DNA of 50,748 bases from Candidatus Parvarchaeota archaeon UBA446 (GCA_002503215.1 DARG01000036.1:8598-59345); one strand, 5' to 3'. Counted from the first letter of the stretch, positions 24,482 through 33,654 are shown. Numbers and translations: made by a program. The notes: generated by a model not told the origin, from the letters alone.

Positions 24482-25468
24482 ATGAAAAATAACAAAGGAC
24501 AAGGAACAGCAGTAGGAGCGGTTTTATTACTAGTTATAATCGTAGCGTTATTCCTTTATGGCCCGGTTTTACTGAATTACTTGGGTCTTTCACCCGTGCC
24601 TTCTGCCACTCATCTCAGTAATAAGGTAGCGTTGGCGGTTTCTCCAATAAATCCGCCTTCTAAGGTTTCTCCCTCATCTACATTCGGCCTTACTTTTCTT
24701 GTGATAAATAACTATGGCAGCGCGGCTTCAAACATATTTTTCTGTTTAGATAATCTTGGACTTTTTACAATACTGTCAAGCCCTCAGGAATCTTCTCCAG
24801 TATCTAATGGGAATGCCATAACTAGTGGCAGGTGTGTAAGTATACCTTCGCTTGTCACAGGTGGTACGTTATCGGAGGCTTTTACAATGTCTGCACCACC
24901 AACCAGTTCTTACGGTAATATACAATACTCACAGAATCTTGGTTATTACTTAAATTTCTCATATTCTGGAAGCGCTTCTCAGCAGTTAGAATTTGTTTCG
25001 CAGGCTGCCAGTAACAGCGGAAGTTATCCGCCACCACAAACACAGGTTTCAGGTGTAACTCCCGGGCCTATACAGATTTCTACTTCATCTTCACAGCCAA
25101 TAGTGTACGGGCAGGATATTGAACTTACCATAAACCTAAATAATATAGGTTCAGGTACTCCAATAGGAAATGCAAATATGTCAATAGTCTTAAACAGCTC
25201 CATTCTAACTGTTACGGGTGCAAGTTCTCTGGGTCTTAAAACTAAAACTTTCAGCAACGGTACAGAGGTGCTTTATGATGAAGTATCCATAGGTCCAAAC
25301 GGCGCTTCCATAACGTTACCAATAGCTTTGAATTCAGTAGAGGCTGGCAAGTTAACAAGCGCGAACGTTCCGGACTTTACACCGAATTTACATTTTAGAG
25401 TATCATACTCTTATGAGCAGGAAGGATACCTGCCTATTGGTCTTTACATTTCTCCATATTCCGTTTGA
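24482..25468 (+). CDS. Surface protein with pilin-like (class III) signal
   Basis: 328 residues. The N-terminus MKNNKGQGTAVGAVLLLVII has a short basic stretch, then Gly/Gln, then an uninterrupted hydrophobic helix, the layout of archaeal class III (type IV pilin) signal sequences. The predicted prepilin-peptidase cut is just after the KG or at the GQ. The extracellular portion is Ser/Thr/Asn/Pro-rich and beta-type, with cysteines that may form disulfides. It is translated right after the zinc-finger protein, so the two are probably one transcription unit. The prepilin peptidase gene about 2.6 kb downstream could process it. Confidence 0.72.
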   Translation: MKNNKGQGTAVGAVLLLVIIVALFLYGPVLLNYLGLSPVPSATHLSNKVALAVSPINPPSKVSPSSTFGLTFLVINNYGSAASNIFFCLDNLGLFTILSSPQESSPVSNGNAITSGRCVSIPSLVTGGTLSEAFTMSAPPTSSYGNIQYSQNLGYYLNFSYSGSASQQLEFVSQAASNSGSYPPPQTQVSGVTPGPIQISTSSSQPIVYGQDIELTINLNNIGSGTPIGNANMSIVLNSSILTVTGASSLGLKTKTFSNGTEVLYDEVSIGPNGASITLPIALNSVEAGKLTSANVPDFTPNLHFRVSYSYEQEGYLPIGLYISPYSV

Positions 25469-25516
25469 TTAAAAAATCTATAAAAGCTTTAATACTTCTT
25501 TTTACATATTAGGAAT

Positions 25517-26458
25517 ATGAATAGATTAGGAGCAAGTAGCACGGCCATTTTCGGCGTCGTTATAGTTATTATAATTCTTATAGTAATAGTCTATGGAGTT
25601 AACAGCGGGTTATTTAAAATAAATGGTTCAAAAAGCACAACGCCTTCGATTTTTACCATATCAGCAAGTTTTAATTCTACTTCTATATACTCAGGTAGGT
25701 CTGCACCTATGTATCTTACCTTTTTTAACCCATTTAACCAGCCAGTAAACATGCTATTAAATGTAAGTGTAGGTTCTCCAAATTACGTTTCATTATCCCC
25801 AATTAGCAAGGTTCTAGATATGCCGGCAAACATGTCTAACGTATCAAAAGTTCAATACACTATTTCCTGTTTATCATCAAGCTCGGGTGTGTCATCAACA
25901 TACTTATTTTCTTCACAGGTTAAAAATTTCTGGCAGAACTTTACGACTTCAGTCATTACATATCCTTATGACACAAAACAAAAACTTATACCTCAAACAA
26001 TATATAATAATGCTAACCAGGGTTTCATGTCGGTTTCGGCCCTGCCTATAGAAATAGAAACCCAGATTCCCTCTGGTCCGCTATCCCAAACTCTTAATCT
26101 GGTCATGGCTTCTTCATTTGGCAAGAAAAGTGGTTATACATATGGGCCTTACACTAACATATCTGCAGGTTCTCCAAATGACTATATAAATAGTGTAACA
26201 TTAAAAATAACGAATTCATCTGGGATAGCCTCTGCATCAGTTTATTACGATGGTCAGACATTTCCTTTTTCAGTTTCTAAAAATAATATGACCTTAACCC
26301 TGAATGATGTGAACCTTGCATTAATACCTTCTGGATTGCCTATAGAAATAACCGCTACAAATGACAATAATACTTCACAGAATATAATAAATATAAATAT
26401 AAACTATGGTTATTATTTTTCGTTTACAGGTTCACCAGCTGATATATCCTGTATTTGA
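25517..26458 (+). CDS. Surface protein with pilin-like N-terminal helix
   Basis: 313 residues beginning MNRLGASSTAIFGVVIVIII. The Gly5-Ala6 junction followed by about 20 hydrophobic residues resembles a class III signal. The remainder is Ser/Thr/Asn-rich with many sequons and probable beta structure, e.g. SISRPM-like SGRSAPMYLTFFNPFNQPVNMLL. CTATAAAAG at about 25478-25487 could promote it. It ends 2 nt before the next gene's ATG, so they are probably co-expressed. Confidence 0.72.
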   Translation: MNRLGASSTAIFGVVIVIIILIVIVYGVNSGLFKINGSKSTTPSIFTISASFNSTSIYSGRSAPMYLTFFNPFNQPVNMLLNVSVGSPNYVSLSPISKVLDMPANMSNVSKVQYTISCLSSSSGVSSTYLFSSQVKNFWQNFTTSVITYPYDTKQKLIPQTIYNNANQGFMSVSALPIEIETQIPSGPLSQTLNLVMASSFGKKSGYTYGPYTNISAGSPNDYINSVTLKITNSSGIASASVYYDGQTFPFSVSKNNMTLTLNDVNLALIPSGLPIEITATNDNNTSQNIINININYGYYFSFTGSPADISCI

Positions 26459-26460
26459 TT

Positions 26461-27351
26461 ATGAATAAAAAAGGACAAAGTGGAGTAATGATAGTAATAG
26501 TCATATTAGTAATAGCAGCAGTGGCTTTCTTTCTTTATAAAAGCGGTTACTTAAGCCAGATAACTCCCTCAACATCCGTTTCAAAAGTAACAGTAAATCC
26601 ATATTTACCAATATCTTTTAACATATCCTCCCCTAATGATTTGTCACAGTTATATACGAATGAGGCCATAGGTGTAATTACATCAATGAAAAATTCGGGC
26701 AATAAACCAATAAACGTTTCTTTATCTCCTTATGGCTGTTCATTTCTTCCGATAACTTCCAAACATGTAGTTATCCCAGCAGATTCTCCTTCTTCAATAG
26801 ATTGGTCATTCTCCGGTTCCAGTCCCACTACCTGCACGATAACCTTTACTGCCTGTTTTAATGCAGTTTCTTATACAAATTATCCTTTGACAATCAAGAG
26901 TTACAAATTTATAGGAACAGCACCCACTTCTGCATCTTTAGCCTCTTCTGGTTTGCCTATAAATATTTATATGCAAGATTTCAATGATTCTATCTTCGCA
27001 GCACCTTCATCGCAGAATGATACAGAGTATGTTATGGGTTCGGATCTTACTTCTGAAGGGTCAACGCTTAAATTGAATTGGCTATCCATTAATATCGCAA
27101 ATGATGTAGGTTACTTTACCGATTCTTTGGGAAATACATACAAGATTGATCACAGTATAAATATAACTCAGCAAGAATACCCTTTAACTTTTCAGAATGG
27201 AAATCTTCTCGCACCCGTACAGTTTTCATTGCTAGTAAATCCAGTATCCAATCCAGCAGGTTACACAAATAATATAGAAGTAAATGTCAGCGCTGGTTAT
27301 ACTTATTGTATAACATCCAACAGTATACCTATAACCTTACGCAGTTCCTGA
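26461..27351 (+). CDS. Surface protein with pilin-like (class III) signal
   Basis: 296 residues from the ATG at 26461 (the frame opens two codons earlier at a TTG inside the previous gene). MNKKGQSGVMIVIVILVI is a clear class III signal pattern: two lysines, Gly, Gln, then a long hydrophobic helix. The extracellular part has cysteines (CSFLP, CTITFTAC, YCITS) and N-glycosylation sequons. It has no recognised domain beyond predicted beta sandwich. It ends 15 nt inside the convergent dphB gene. Confidence 0.75.
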   Translation: MNKKGQSGVMIVIVILVIAAVAFFLYKSGYLSQITPSTSVSKVTVNPYLPISFNISSPNDLSQLYTNEAIGVITSMKNSGNKPINVSLSPYGCSFLPITSKHVVIPADSPSSIDWSFSGSSPTTCTITFTACFNAVSYTNYPLTIKSYKFIGTAPTSASLASSGLPINIYMQDFNDSIFAAPSSQNDTEYVMGSDLTSEGSTLKLNWLSINIANDVGYFTDSLGNTYKIDHSINITQQEYPLTFQNGNLLAPVQFSLLVNPVSNPAGYTNNIEVNVSAGYTYCITSNSIPITLRSS

Positions 27352-28092
27352 AGATTTTCTAATGAATTCGATCGCTTCTAATTCATTTTGATTTAATTTA
27401 CCGGGTATTATAACAGCACATGGCGGTTTTATATTATTTATATCCTTTTCATTAATAATTTTTATTGTTTGGGAATCGCTTCCTAATTGAGACAGTACAA
27501 TTACACTGTCCCATTTAATTATATTTTTATTGTTTTTTTCTTCTATTGTTTTAAGTATTTTCATAGCTTCTATAGGCTTTACAAAGTTTTTTTCGTCTCT
27601 GACTTCAAGCAATACAAGCGTGTGGTAATCGCAGTTTATGTTTTTTTCTATTGTATCAAAGAAACTTTCCGGGTGAAAATTCTCCGTGTAGATTGGTATG
27701 CTCGTAGTCCCTCCAAATTTATATATTGAAAGACCGGTTTCTCCAACAGCAGAGAATATGCTCGAAGCGTGTATTATTTTTACAGCAATGTTTTTTTGAT
27801 AACATTCTTCTACCAAAGAGAAGTGTGTCGTTGCTGCAAGAGGATCGCCCGGAATAAGAAGTGCTATATCCTTATCGACGGCTTTATCCGTTATGAAACT
27901 GCTTTCTACTTCTTCCCGGCCTATAACTTCTATATTTTTACCGGTAATTTTTTTAAGTTTTTCTATAAAAGTTATATCATTTAAGTTAGTATACCTTTCA
28001 ATAAAAACTTCACTGCAGCTGCTTATAACATCTATTGCTCTTAAAGGCAAATCATTTAAATAATACAATCCAGTACCAATTAAATATAACAT
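27337..28092 (-). CDS. dphB: Diphthine synthase
   Basis: 251 residues, a tetrapyrrole-methylase-fold SAM-dependent enzyme that methylates the modified histidine of elongation factor EF-2 on the way to diphthamide. The family features are MLYLIGTGLYYLNDLPLRAI at the start, LLIPGDPLAATTHFSLV, HASSIFSAVGETGLSIYKFGGT, and VLLEVRDE. Length is typical. It is the only minus-strand gene in the surface-protein block. Its start codon overlaps that of the prepilin peptidase gene on the other strand. Confidence 0.95.
   Translation of the reverse strand: MLYLIGTGLYYLNDLPLRAIDVISSCSEVFIERYTNLNDITFIEKLKKITGKNIEVIGREEVESSFITDKAVDKDIALLIPGDPLAATTHFSLVEECYQKNIAVKIIHASSIFSAVGETGLSIYKFGGTTSIPIYTENFHPESFFDTIEKNINCDYHTLVLLEVRDEKNFVKPIEAMKILKTIEEKNNKNIIKWDSVIVLSQLGSDSQTIKIINEKDINNIKPPCAVIIPGKLNQNELEAIEFIRKSSGTA
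28055..28063 (+). promoter_or_regulatory. TATA-like element for the prepilin peptidase gene, inside dphB
   Basis: TTTAAATAA lies about 32 nt before the prepilin-peptidase ATG and within the first codons of dphB on the other strand. Spacing suits a leaderless or very short-leader transcript. Confidence 0.5.
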
Positions 28093-28930
28093 GGTATATT
28101 CAATAAATTATCTTATATTTATATTTGTGATAGGCGTATTGATACTGGCATCTATAACCGATATCAAAAAGAGAGAAGTGCCTGACTCAATAAGTTATGT
28201 CCTTATAGCTGGAAGCTCGCTTCTTGTATTGGCTTATTCAATTTCTAATAATACAATTTCCAATCTCGTTTATATGCCTTTATCTATATTGTTAGTTACA
28301 GGCTTCTCTTACTTTATGTATAAAGCCGGGCAGTGGGGAGGCGGAGATGTAAAAATTCTATTTGGTATCAGTATAGTTTTTACATCAATAAACCTTTTTT
28401 CTAACAGGTCTTTTATCGCTTTATTTATAAACATACTTCTGTTTGGAGGTATTTATGGAATATTAGGAACAATAGCCGTAGGAGTTATAAAAATTAAAAA
28501 ATTAAAGAATCATTTTAAAGTATATGATATACCTTTTTTTATAGTAACATTATTAACGATGGTTTTATCATTTTTCTTTATACCTGTGCCTTTGAATTTC
28601 TTTATAGCTATTGCGGCTTTTATGCTTTTTTCCATGAGATTTGTTTTTCTGGTTGCAAGCTACCTTATGTATATAGTTCAAAATGTAAATAAACTTACGG
28701 AAGGTGACTGGTTAGCAGAGTCTCCAAAGGACAGTAAAGGCAAAAAAATAGTACCGGAGAGAGATACGGGCCTTACAGCCGCAGATATAGAAAAATTAAA
28801 AAATAGCAAAGTAAAGGAGGTACTTATAAAGATAGGTTTACCATTTATACCAGGTATACTTTTTGCAGTAGTAATAACTATGTTATTTGGAAATCCTTTA
28901 CTACAAATAATATCATCGTTATATATTTAA
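28091..28930 (+). CDS. Archaeal prepilin peptidase (peptidase A24, FlaK/PibD group)
   Basis: 279 residues, polytopic. It cleaves class III signal peptides of pilins and archaellins at the inner side of the membrane. The two catalytic aspartates are Asp24 in SITDIKKREVPD and Asp86 in WGGGDVKILFG, the GxGD motif. Six to eight hydrophobic helices surround them. A charged loop of about 60 residues before the last helix is longer than usual. Its natural substrates are probably the KGQ-type surface proteins encoded around it (24482, 26461 and 29125). No secretion ATPase or platform protein is in the window. Confidence 0.92.
   Translation: MVYSINYLIFIFVIGVLILASITDIKKREVPDSISYVLIAGSSLLVLAYSISNNTISNLVYMPLSILLVTGFSYFMYKAGQWGGGDVKILFGISIVFTSINLFSNRSFIALFINILLFGGIYGILGTIAVGVIKIKKLKNHFKVYDIPFFIVTLLTMVLSFFFIPVPLNFFIAIAAFMLFSMRFVFLVASYLMYIVQNVNKLTEGDWLAESPKDSKGKKIVPERDTGLTAADIEKLKNSKVKEVLIKIGLPFIPGILFAVVITMLFGNPLLQIISSLYI
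28113..28126 (-). promoter_or_regulatory. TATA-like element for dphB, inside the prepilin peptidase gene
   Basis: On the minus strand AAATATAAATATAA lies about 27 nt before the dphB start at 28092, and within the coding start of the opposite gene. Confidence 0.45.
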
Positions 28931-29022
28931 ATCTCAAGAAGATCTTCATCTTTCTCTAGCTCGTAATCCTCATCAGGGTCATCATTTTCTTTGTCTATAA
29001 TAGAAAATTCTTTTCTTCTCAT
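28927..29022 (-). CDS. Possible small acidic protein (31 residues)
   Basis: A minus-strand ORF starts at the ATG at 29022 (MRRKEFSIIDKENDDPDE) and ends at 28927, overlapping the prepilin peptidase stop. After two arginines it is very acidic. A TATA-like ATATATAT about 25 nt upstream of the ATG supports expression. It is too short for homology by eye, and I do not recognise it. Nothing else is coded in 28931-29124 that I can see. Confidence 0.35.
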   Translation of the reverse strand: MRRKEFSIIDKENDDPDEDYELEKDEDLLEI

Positions 29023-29095
29023 AAATACACTACAATATAGTAATATATATACCTTGCTATATTTAAATCTTTGTATAAAAAAGTCTAAAAAAGTT

Positions 29096-29106
29096 ATTTA
29101 TTATAA
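29096..29106 (+). promoter_or_regulatory. TATA-like element for the giant adhesin gene
   Basis: TTTATTATAAC is about 25 nt before the ATG at 29125, consistent with leaderless transcription. Confidence 0.5.
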
Positions 29107-29124
29107 CTTGATATTAGTAATAAT

Positions 29125-32100
29125 ATGTCTGGTTATAAACAAGGGCAACAAGTAGTAGAGGCATTAGAAACATATGGTTGGATGATTATACTGGTAGTAG
29201 CTGTAATCGTAATACTCTTTTCTTTAGGTATATTCTCTCCATTAAGTTTTATTTCTCCTTCGTCTACAATAAGTGGTTTTACTGGCCTTAAAATTACCAG
29301 TGTTCTGGCTAATTACACTTATATAGAATTCTCGGTTTCAAATTCGTTATCGGTAGATGCAAATTTAAATAAATTTATTTTAGAGTATAATAGTACCTCG
29401 ATATCAAAAATAATATGCGAATATTTAACGTTAGACCCGGGACAAAGTTCAGTGTGCTATGCAAAATTAAATCTGGCTAACACAAGAGACACTGTTAGTT
29501 TGGGTTTAGGATTTTCTATAAATAATAATATAAATCTTTCATCAAACGGTACAATGTCTTTTGTTCCTACAAATATATATTTAGTGCTACCTTCTACTAT
29601 AACAAGCTTTTCTGAAGAAGGATTACCCTCAAATACACTTTGGTGGACAGTATACAAAGGCATAAACCATTCCTCTTCTGGAACGTCTATTAGTTTTTCA
29701 ACTACTTATGGAATTTATTCTTATACTGTCGGAAATTTATCTGCAAGTGGCTGCAAATATACAGCATTGCCTTCCTCTGGTACATTAGAATCTGGTAAAG
29801 TTCAGAATATTATTTTTGTTAGTTCATGTGCAGCGACTTTTATAGAGAAAGAGCTTCCAACAGGTACAAACTGGGAAGTAACTTACGCGGGCGAAAAAAG
29901 TTCTTCGACAACCAATGTTATAGCTTTTACAAATGAAAAAACAGGTACATACTCATTTTCAGTCAGTAAAGTCATTTTAAGCGGTTGTGTTTATTCTCCA
30001 TCACCATCTTCTGGGACTTTATCCGTTGGTAATTATCAATATATTAGATTTTTAGGATTATGCACAACTACGTTTACAGAAACAGGTTTGCCTTCAGGCC
30101 ACACATGGGATGTAAGTTATAATAGTTTAGCGAAGAGTAATTCATCTCCAGACAGTATTGTATATACAGGAGCACCTGGGAATTTCTCATATTCAGTCAG
30201 TTCACCACCGAACTCATCTTCAACTGTAGATTGTGCTACAACTTACACTCCTTCTCCATCATCAGGCTACGCAAATGCAGGGTCTACTAAAAATATAGCT
30301 TTCTCTTCTCTTACAACATGTAAAAACACGTTTGAAGAAAGCAATTTACCTTCAGGGTACACATGGAGCGTAACTTATAACAACATTAAAAATTCTACAA
30401 TTACTCCAAAGAATATAATGGTTACAACTTCTCATAACAGCGCGTCTGTAAACACTTACACTGCTACTGCATCTGTTTCCGGATTAGATTGTACGACTCC
30501 CTCCGAATCCGTGGAGCAGGGAACGACATATGATTTCAGTTCTTGGACCTGTACAACTACGTTTACAGAAACAGGTTTGCCTTCAGGTACACAGTGGTAT
30601 GTAGATTTTAACGGCGACAATCAAAGCTCTACATCAGCTACAAATGTATTTACAGGAGGTCCTGGTACTAGCTTAAGTTACACTGTTTATGATGTTCATG
30701 TTTCTAACGTGGATGGTTTGGATTGCAGCGAGGTTTTTGCACCATCCCCTTCTTCTGGCACTACAAATGCAGGTCAGCCTGTTACTATAACCTATTCTTA
30801 TACTGAAAAATGCGTAACTACATTTAGTGAGACAGGTCTGCCTCCAGGGTATACTTGGAGCGTAAGTTATGATGGTTCAAGTGGAAGCGCTTCAACAGGT
30901 TCTTCTATTTCTCTTTCTACTGGAGGAGGTACTTTCACTGCCACTGCATCTGTTTCCGGATTAGATTGTACTGTTCCAGCGGCTAGCGTAAATGCAGGCA
31001 CATCATATACATTTTCAGGATGGACCTGTATTACAACCTTTTCAGAAAGTTCCCTGCCATCTGGAACGTCATGGTCGGTTACATATGATGGCTCTACAGA
31101 TAGTTCTACTTCTAATTCTATAAGTTTTAGTACTTCTTCAAGTGAATATTCGTGGTCAGCCCCTGCTGTAAAAGCTACATCAAACGGTTGTACAGCTACT
31201 TACACGCCAAATCCTTCATCAGGTTCATTAAATGCAGGTTCTAGTCTTGGAATTGTATTTTCACCAGGTATTTGTGTACCTACTAATGTAATAACCTATC
31301 TAAATCTAACAGTATATAATCCCGGTAGCACAACTCCAAATCCATTCCAAACCTCTGTAAATATAGATAACACTACATATTCTTCTGATATAGCAAATAA
31401 TTTTCAAAATGTAGAGTTCTTTTATTATAATGGTTCAATAATACCCAGCTGGCTGGAAAGTAAAGCTTCAACCGGTAATGGACAATATCAGGGGAAATTC
31501 TGGCTGAAATTGGCAAGTATATCTGGAGGCGGATCGGAAACTATATATGCAGGGTTTGCTTCCACCTCAACTAATCTTTTCAATGGCGTAAATATAGGCG
31601 AAGCTCCTCAATTATCAAGTACTTATGCAGAATACGACGATGGTGCTAACGTATTTAATTATTACCAACGCTTTGGAGGACTATCCAGTTTGCCAAGTGA
31701 TTGGAGTTCTATCTCTGGAACAGGGATAGCATACGATTCTGATTACATAGAAATTTCTCCTGCTTCTTCAACCCCTGGATGGTATGGTATCTATATGAAT
31801 CCAATACCTTCATCACTATCAAGCACTACGACAATTTGGGAATTTTACGGTAATATGTACGATAGTGTAAATGCTGGTAGCTATGTTGGAACTTCTACAG
31901 GAACTTCTGGTAATTTTGCCGGTTATTCATTTTCTGAGGGAGATAGTACAACTAATTTAATATATCTTGGAAATGGTAATACTCAATTTGAAGATTCTAC
32001 TGGCTATGATGATACAAATAATAATAAAATATACTCTATGGATATGTCTTCTTCAACCTCTCTTAATATGCTTATAGACTATACACATATATTTTCAACA

Positions 32101-32643
32101 ACGGCAACATCGGAAACACCCAATTATTTCGATATCTCACCCTCAAATAATGGAGGGAGTAAACCATCAACCCCTATTATTATATATTGGCTTCGTACTA
32201 GAACATCCCAATCAGATGATATCTCATCAGCATCATACTCAAATCCAGGTGGTATAGAGTCTTCAGGTAGTTATTACAATTATCCAAGAACCACCTTTTC
32301 CGTGTCATTTCCATATTCAGACAGCAGTGCCCCTTCTTGCAGCAGTTATGAATTAAGTACATCTTCAGATAGTACTCACTTAACAGGAGAATGCAATTGG
32401 CCGGGCGGATACCTTACTATATATTATGCAGGCGGTAATGCAGGATATTTTGCTTTTTCTTTATATGGTACATCCACTGGAATTGAGTACGCAGGTGGAT
32501 ATAGTGATGACAGGTGCTTAGATACAAGTGGAGGTAGTGCAGAGATAACTAATCTTTATATCCCAGCTCAGACGTTGTATATAACTGGTGGTTCTGGAGC
32601 AGGAGGGGGTAGTTGCGGCGATGCAGGAATTATTATAAATTAG
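29125..32643 (+). CDS. Giant repeat-containing surface protein with pilin-type signal and DUF2341 domain
   Basis: 1172 residues. The N-terminus MSGYKQGQQVVEALETYGWM followed by a hydrophobic run matches DPANN-type class III pilin signals, with cleavage expected near the QG-Q. Seven copies of a roughly 80-100-residue unit fill residues about 155-710. Each opens with TF.E.GLPSG..W.V.Y.G, as in repeats of thermopsin-associated archaeal surface proteins, and usually contains C.Y.PSPSSGT...G and a closing Cys. From about 721 a DUF2341 domain begins (VITYLNLTVYNP ... GKFWLKLASISGGGSETIYAGF). The C-terminal 300 residues are Ser/Thr/Gly-rich with cysteines. It is probably an adhesin or sheath protein. 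It has no catalytic motif, and the paired cysteines suggest disulfides. Confidence 0.85.
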   Translation: MSGYKQGQQVVEALETYGWMIILVVAVIVILFSLGIFSPLSFISPSSTISGFTGLKITSVLANYTYIEFSVSNSLSVDANLNKFILEYNSTSISKIICEYLTLDPGQSSVCYAKLNLANTRDTVSLGLGFSINNNINLSSNGTMSFVPTNIYLVLPSTITSFSEEGLPSNTLWWTVYKGINHSSSGTSISFSTTYGIYSYTVGNLSASGCKYTALPSSGTLESGKVQNIIFVSSCAATFIEKELPTGTNWEVTYAGEKSSSTTNVIAFTNEKTGTYSFSVSKVILSGCVYSPSPSSGTLSVGNYQYIRFLGLCTTTFTETGLPSGHTWDVSYNSLAKSNSSPDSIVYTGAPGNFSYSVSSPPNSSSTVDCATTYTPSPSSGYANAGSTKNIAFSSLTTCKNTFEESNLPSGYTWSVTYNNIKNSTITPKNIMVTTSHNSASVNTYTATASVSGLDCTTPSESVEQGTTYDFSSWTCTTTFTETGLPSGTQWYVDFNGDNQSSTSATNVFTGGPGTSLSYTVYDVHVSNVDGLDCSEVFAPSPSSGTTNAGQPVTITYSYTEKCVTTFSETGLPPGYTWSVSYDGSSGSASTGSSISLSTGGGTFTATASVSGLDCTVPAASVNAGTSYTFSGWTCITTFSESSLPSGTSWSVTYDGSTDSSTSNSISFSTSSSEYSWSAPAVKATSNGCTATYTPNPSSGSLNAGSSLGIVFSPGICVPTNVITYLNLTVYNPGSTTPNPFQTSVNIDNTTYSSDIANNFQNVEFFYYNGSIIPSWLESKASTGNGQYQGKFWLKLASISGGGSETIYAGFASTSTNLFNGVNIGEAPQLSSTYAEYDDGANVFNYYQRFGGLSSLPSDWSSISGTGIAYDSDYIEISPASSTPGWYGIYMNPIPSSLSSTTTIWEFYGNMYDSVNAGSYVGTSTGTSGNFAGYSFSEGDSTTNLIYLGNGNTQFEDSTGYDDTNNNKIYSMDMSSSTSLNMLIDYTHIFSTTATSETPNYFDISPSNNGGSKPSTPIIIYWLRTRTSQSDDISSASYSNPGGIESSGSYYNYPRTTFSVSFPYSDSSAPSCSSYELSTSSDSTHLTGECNWPGGYLTIYYAGGNAGYFAFSLYGTSTGIEYAGGYSDDRCLDTSGGSAEITNLYIPAQTLYITGGSGAGGGSCGDAGIIIN
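30064..30587 (+). repeat. Direct DNA repeat inside the adhesin gene, 35 nt identical at 489-nt spacing
   Basis: The 35 nt at 30064-30098 and at 30553-30587, encoding the start of repeat units 3 and 5, are identical. A second pair, 29 nt at 30466-30494 and 30943-30971, is also identical at 477-nt spacing. Synonymous sites agree, which points to recent duplication or gene conversion between units rather than old protein-level conservation. Confidence 0.8.
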
Positions 32644-32651
32644 ATAATACT

Positions 32652-33503
32652 ATGGAAACTAATTATACAAAAACTCCCAAAAAGGCAAGGAAAACTTTGG
32701 TCATCGTACTTGCAGTTGTAATAATAGCAGTAATCATATTCGGTTTTATTGATTATCAAGGATTATTAAATACAAATTTGAAAAGCGTTTCAAACATGAT
32801 AAATTTATCAGAATCAACATTTCTTAATGGTTTGCCTTTTAATATAACGTATAATATGTCATATACACAAAATATTAGTAACAATTCAATATTTAATTCC
32901 AGTCAGATGATGACAGTATCAAGATATGGGAATTACTTAAATTTTTATCTTCTAAGTCATTCTACAGTAAAATATTATAACAGTACTCTCAGAAGGAACG
33001 TAACCATTACTATTCCTGTATCGGAGCTAATAATATATAATAGCACAGGAACAATCAACTGCGATAACAATCCTGTTGCCTTTAATCCTTCTAATATAAC
33101 TGTATTTCCAAATGAAACAGGATTCTATAAGTATACCTGCTCTTTTAATGTTTATAACATTAGCAAATCAAAAACAGAATTACTTAAAGAAGCTTATTAT
33201 ACTCTATTTATAAAAAAAATTTTTATGCTACCGATAAGCGATCCAAACATGTCTGCTTCAAGTGTACTTAAAGTAAGCACCAAAGAATACAATGGAACAG
33301 CTTGTAATCTTTATAAAGTAATATACAATAAAAATATTTATTATGCATGTTTCTCGACAACTTATGGGATACCTCTTTATATGAACTTAACCGTGCACAA
33401 ACTTAATACATTGGTAAAAATAAAAATATCAAGCGCATTAAATAAAGCTCCTGTAAATTCATCAGAAGTTCTTTCCTTGCCTTTATATTCATCTTTTTCC
33501 TGA
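32652..33503 (+). CDS. Membrane-anchored extracellular protein, unknown
   Basis: 283 residues from the ATG at 32652; a longer frame to 32613 would overlap the adhesin. The cytoplasmic N-terminus is basic (METNYTKTPKKARKT), one helix spans about 17-37, and the rest is outside. The extracellular part has at least ten N-X-S/T sequons and cysteines in INCDNNP, YTCSF, ACNLYK and YACFS that may pair. It starts 8 nt after the adhesin stop and is probably its co-transcribed partner. I do not recognise the family. Confidence 0.75.
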   Translation: METNYTKTPKKARKTLVIVLAVVIIAVIIFGFIDYQGLLNTNLKSVSNMINLSESTFLNGLPFNITYNMSYTQNISNNSIFNSSQMMTVSRYGNYLNFYLLSHSTVKYYNSTLRRNVTITIPVSELIIYNSTGTINCDNNPVAFNPSNITVFPNETGFYKYTCSFNVYNISKSKTELLKEAYYTLFIKKIFMLPISDPNMSASSVLKVSTKEYNGTACNLYKVIYNKNIYYACFSTTYGIPLYMNLTVHKLNTLVKIKISSALNKAPVNSSEVLSLPLYSSFS

Positions 33504-33654
33504 TTTTTATTGTTATTATCAATGTCTTTATTATAATCTGCAATAAAGAAAACTTTATAAAGCTTTTCAGCGTATTAGATATTTATCGGTTAAACAATAA
33601 TATGCACTTCTTTATTTGATAATAAGGAAGGAAGTGTCGAGCTGTTAATACAGC
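33504..33654 (+). promoter_or_regulatory. rRNA promoter and 5' leader
   Basis: ACTTTATAAAG around 33552-33562 is a strong TATA-like element, so transcription should start near 33585 and give a leader of about 70 nt. Two hairpins are visible in it: CACTTCTTT (from 33605) against AAGGAAGTG, and GCTG/CAGC around TTAATA at 33641-33654. No 16S rRNA gene precedes the 23S gene. Confidence 0.55.

Noticed and set aside
29125..32643. Thermopsin-type protease
   Set aside because: The GLPSG..W repeats are those often attached to thermopsins, but no protease domain or catalytic pattern is in this protein.
32613..32651. Longer start for the protein after the adhesin
   Set aside because: The extra 13 codons overlap the adhesin frame; the ATG at 32652 leads directly into the basic N-terminus and anchor helix.
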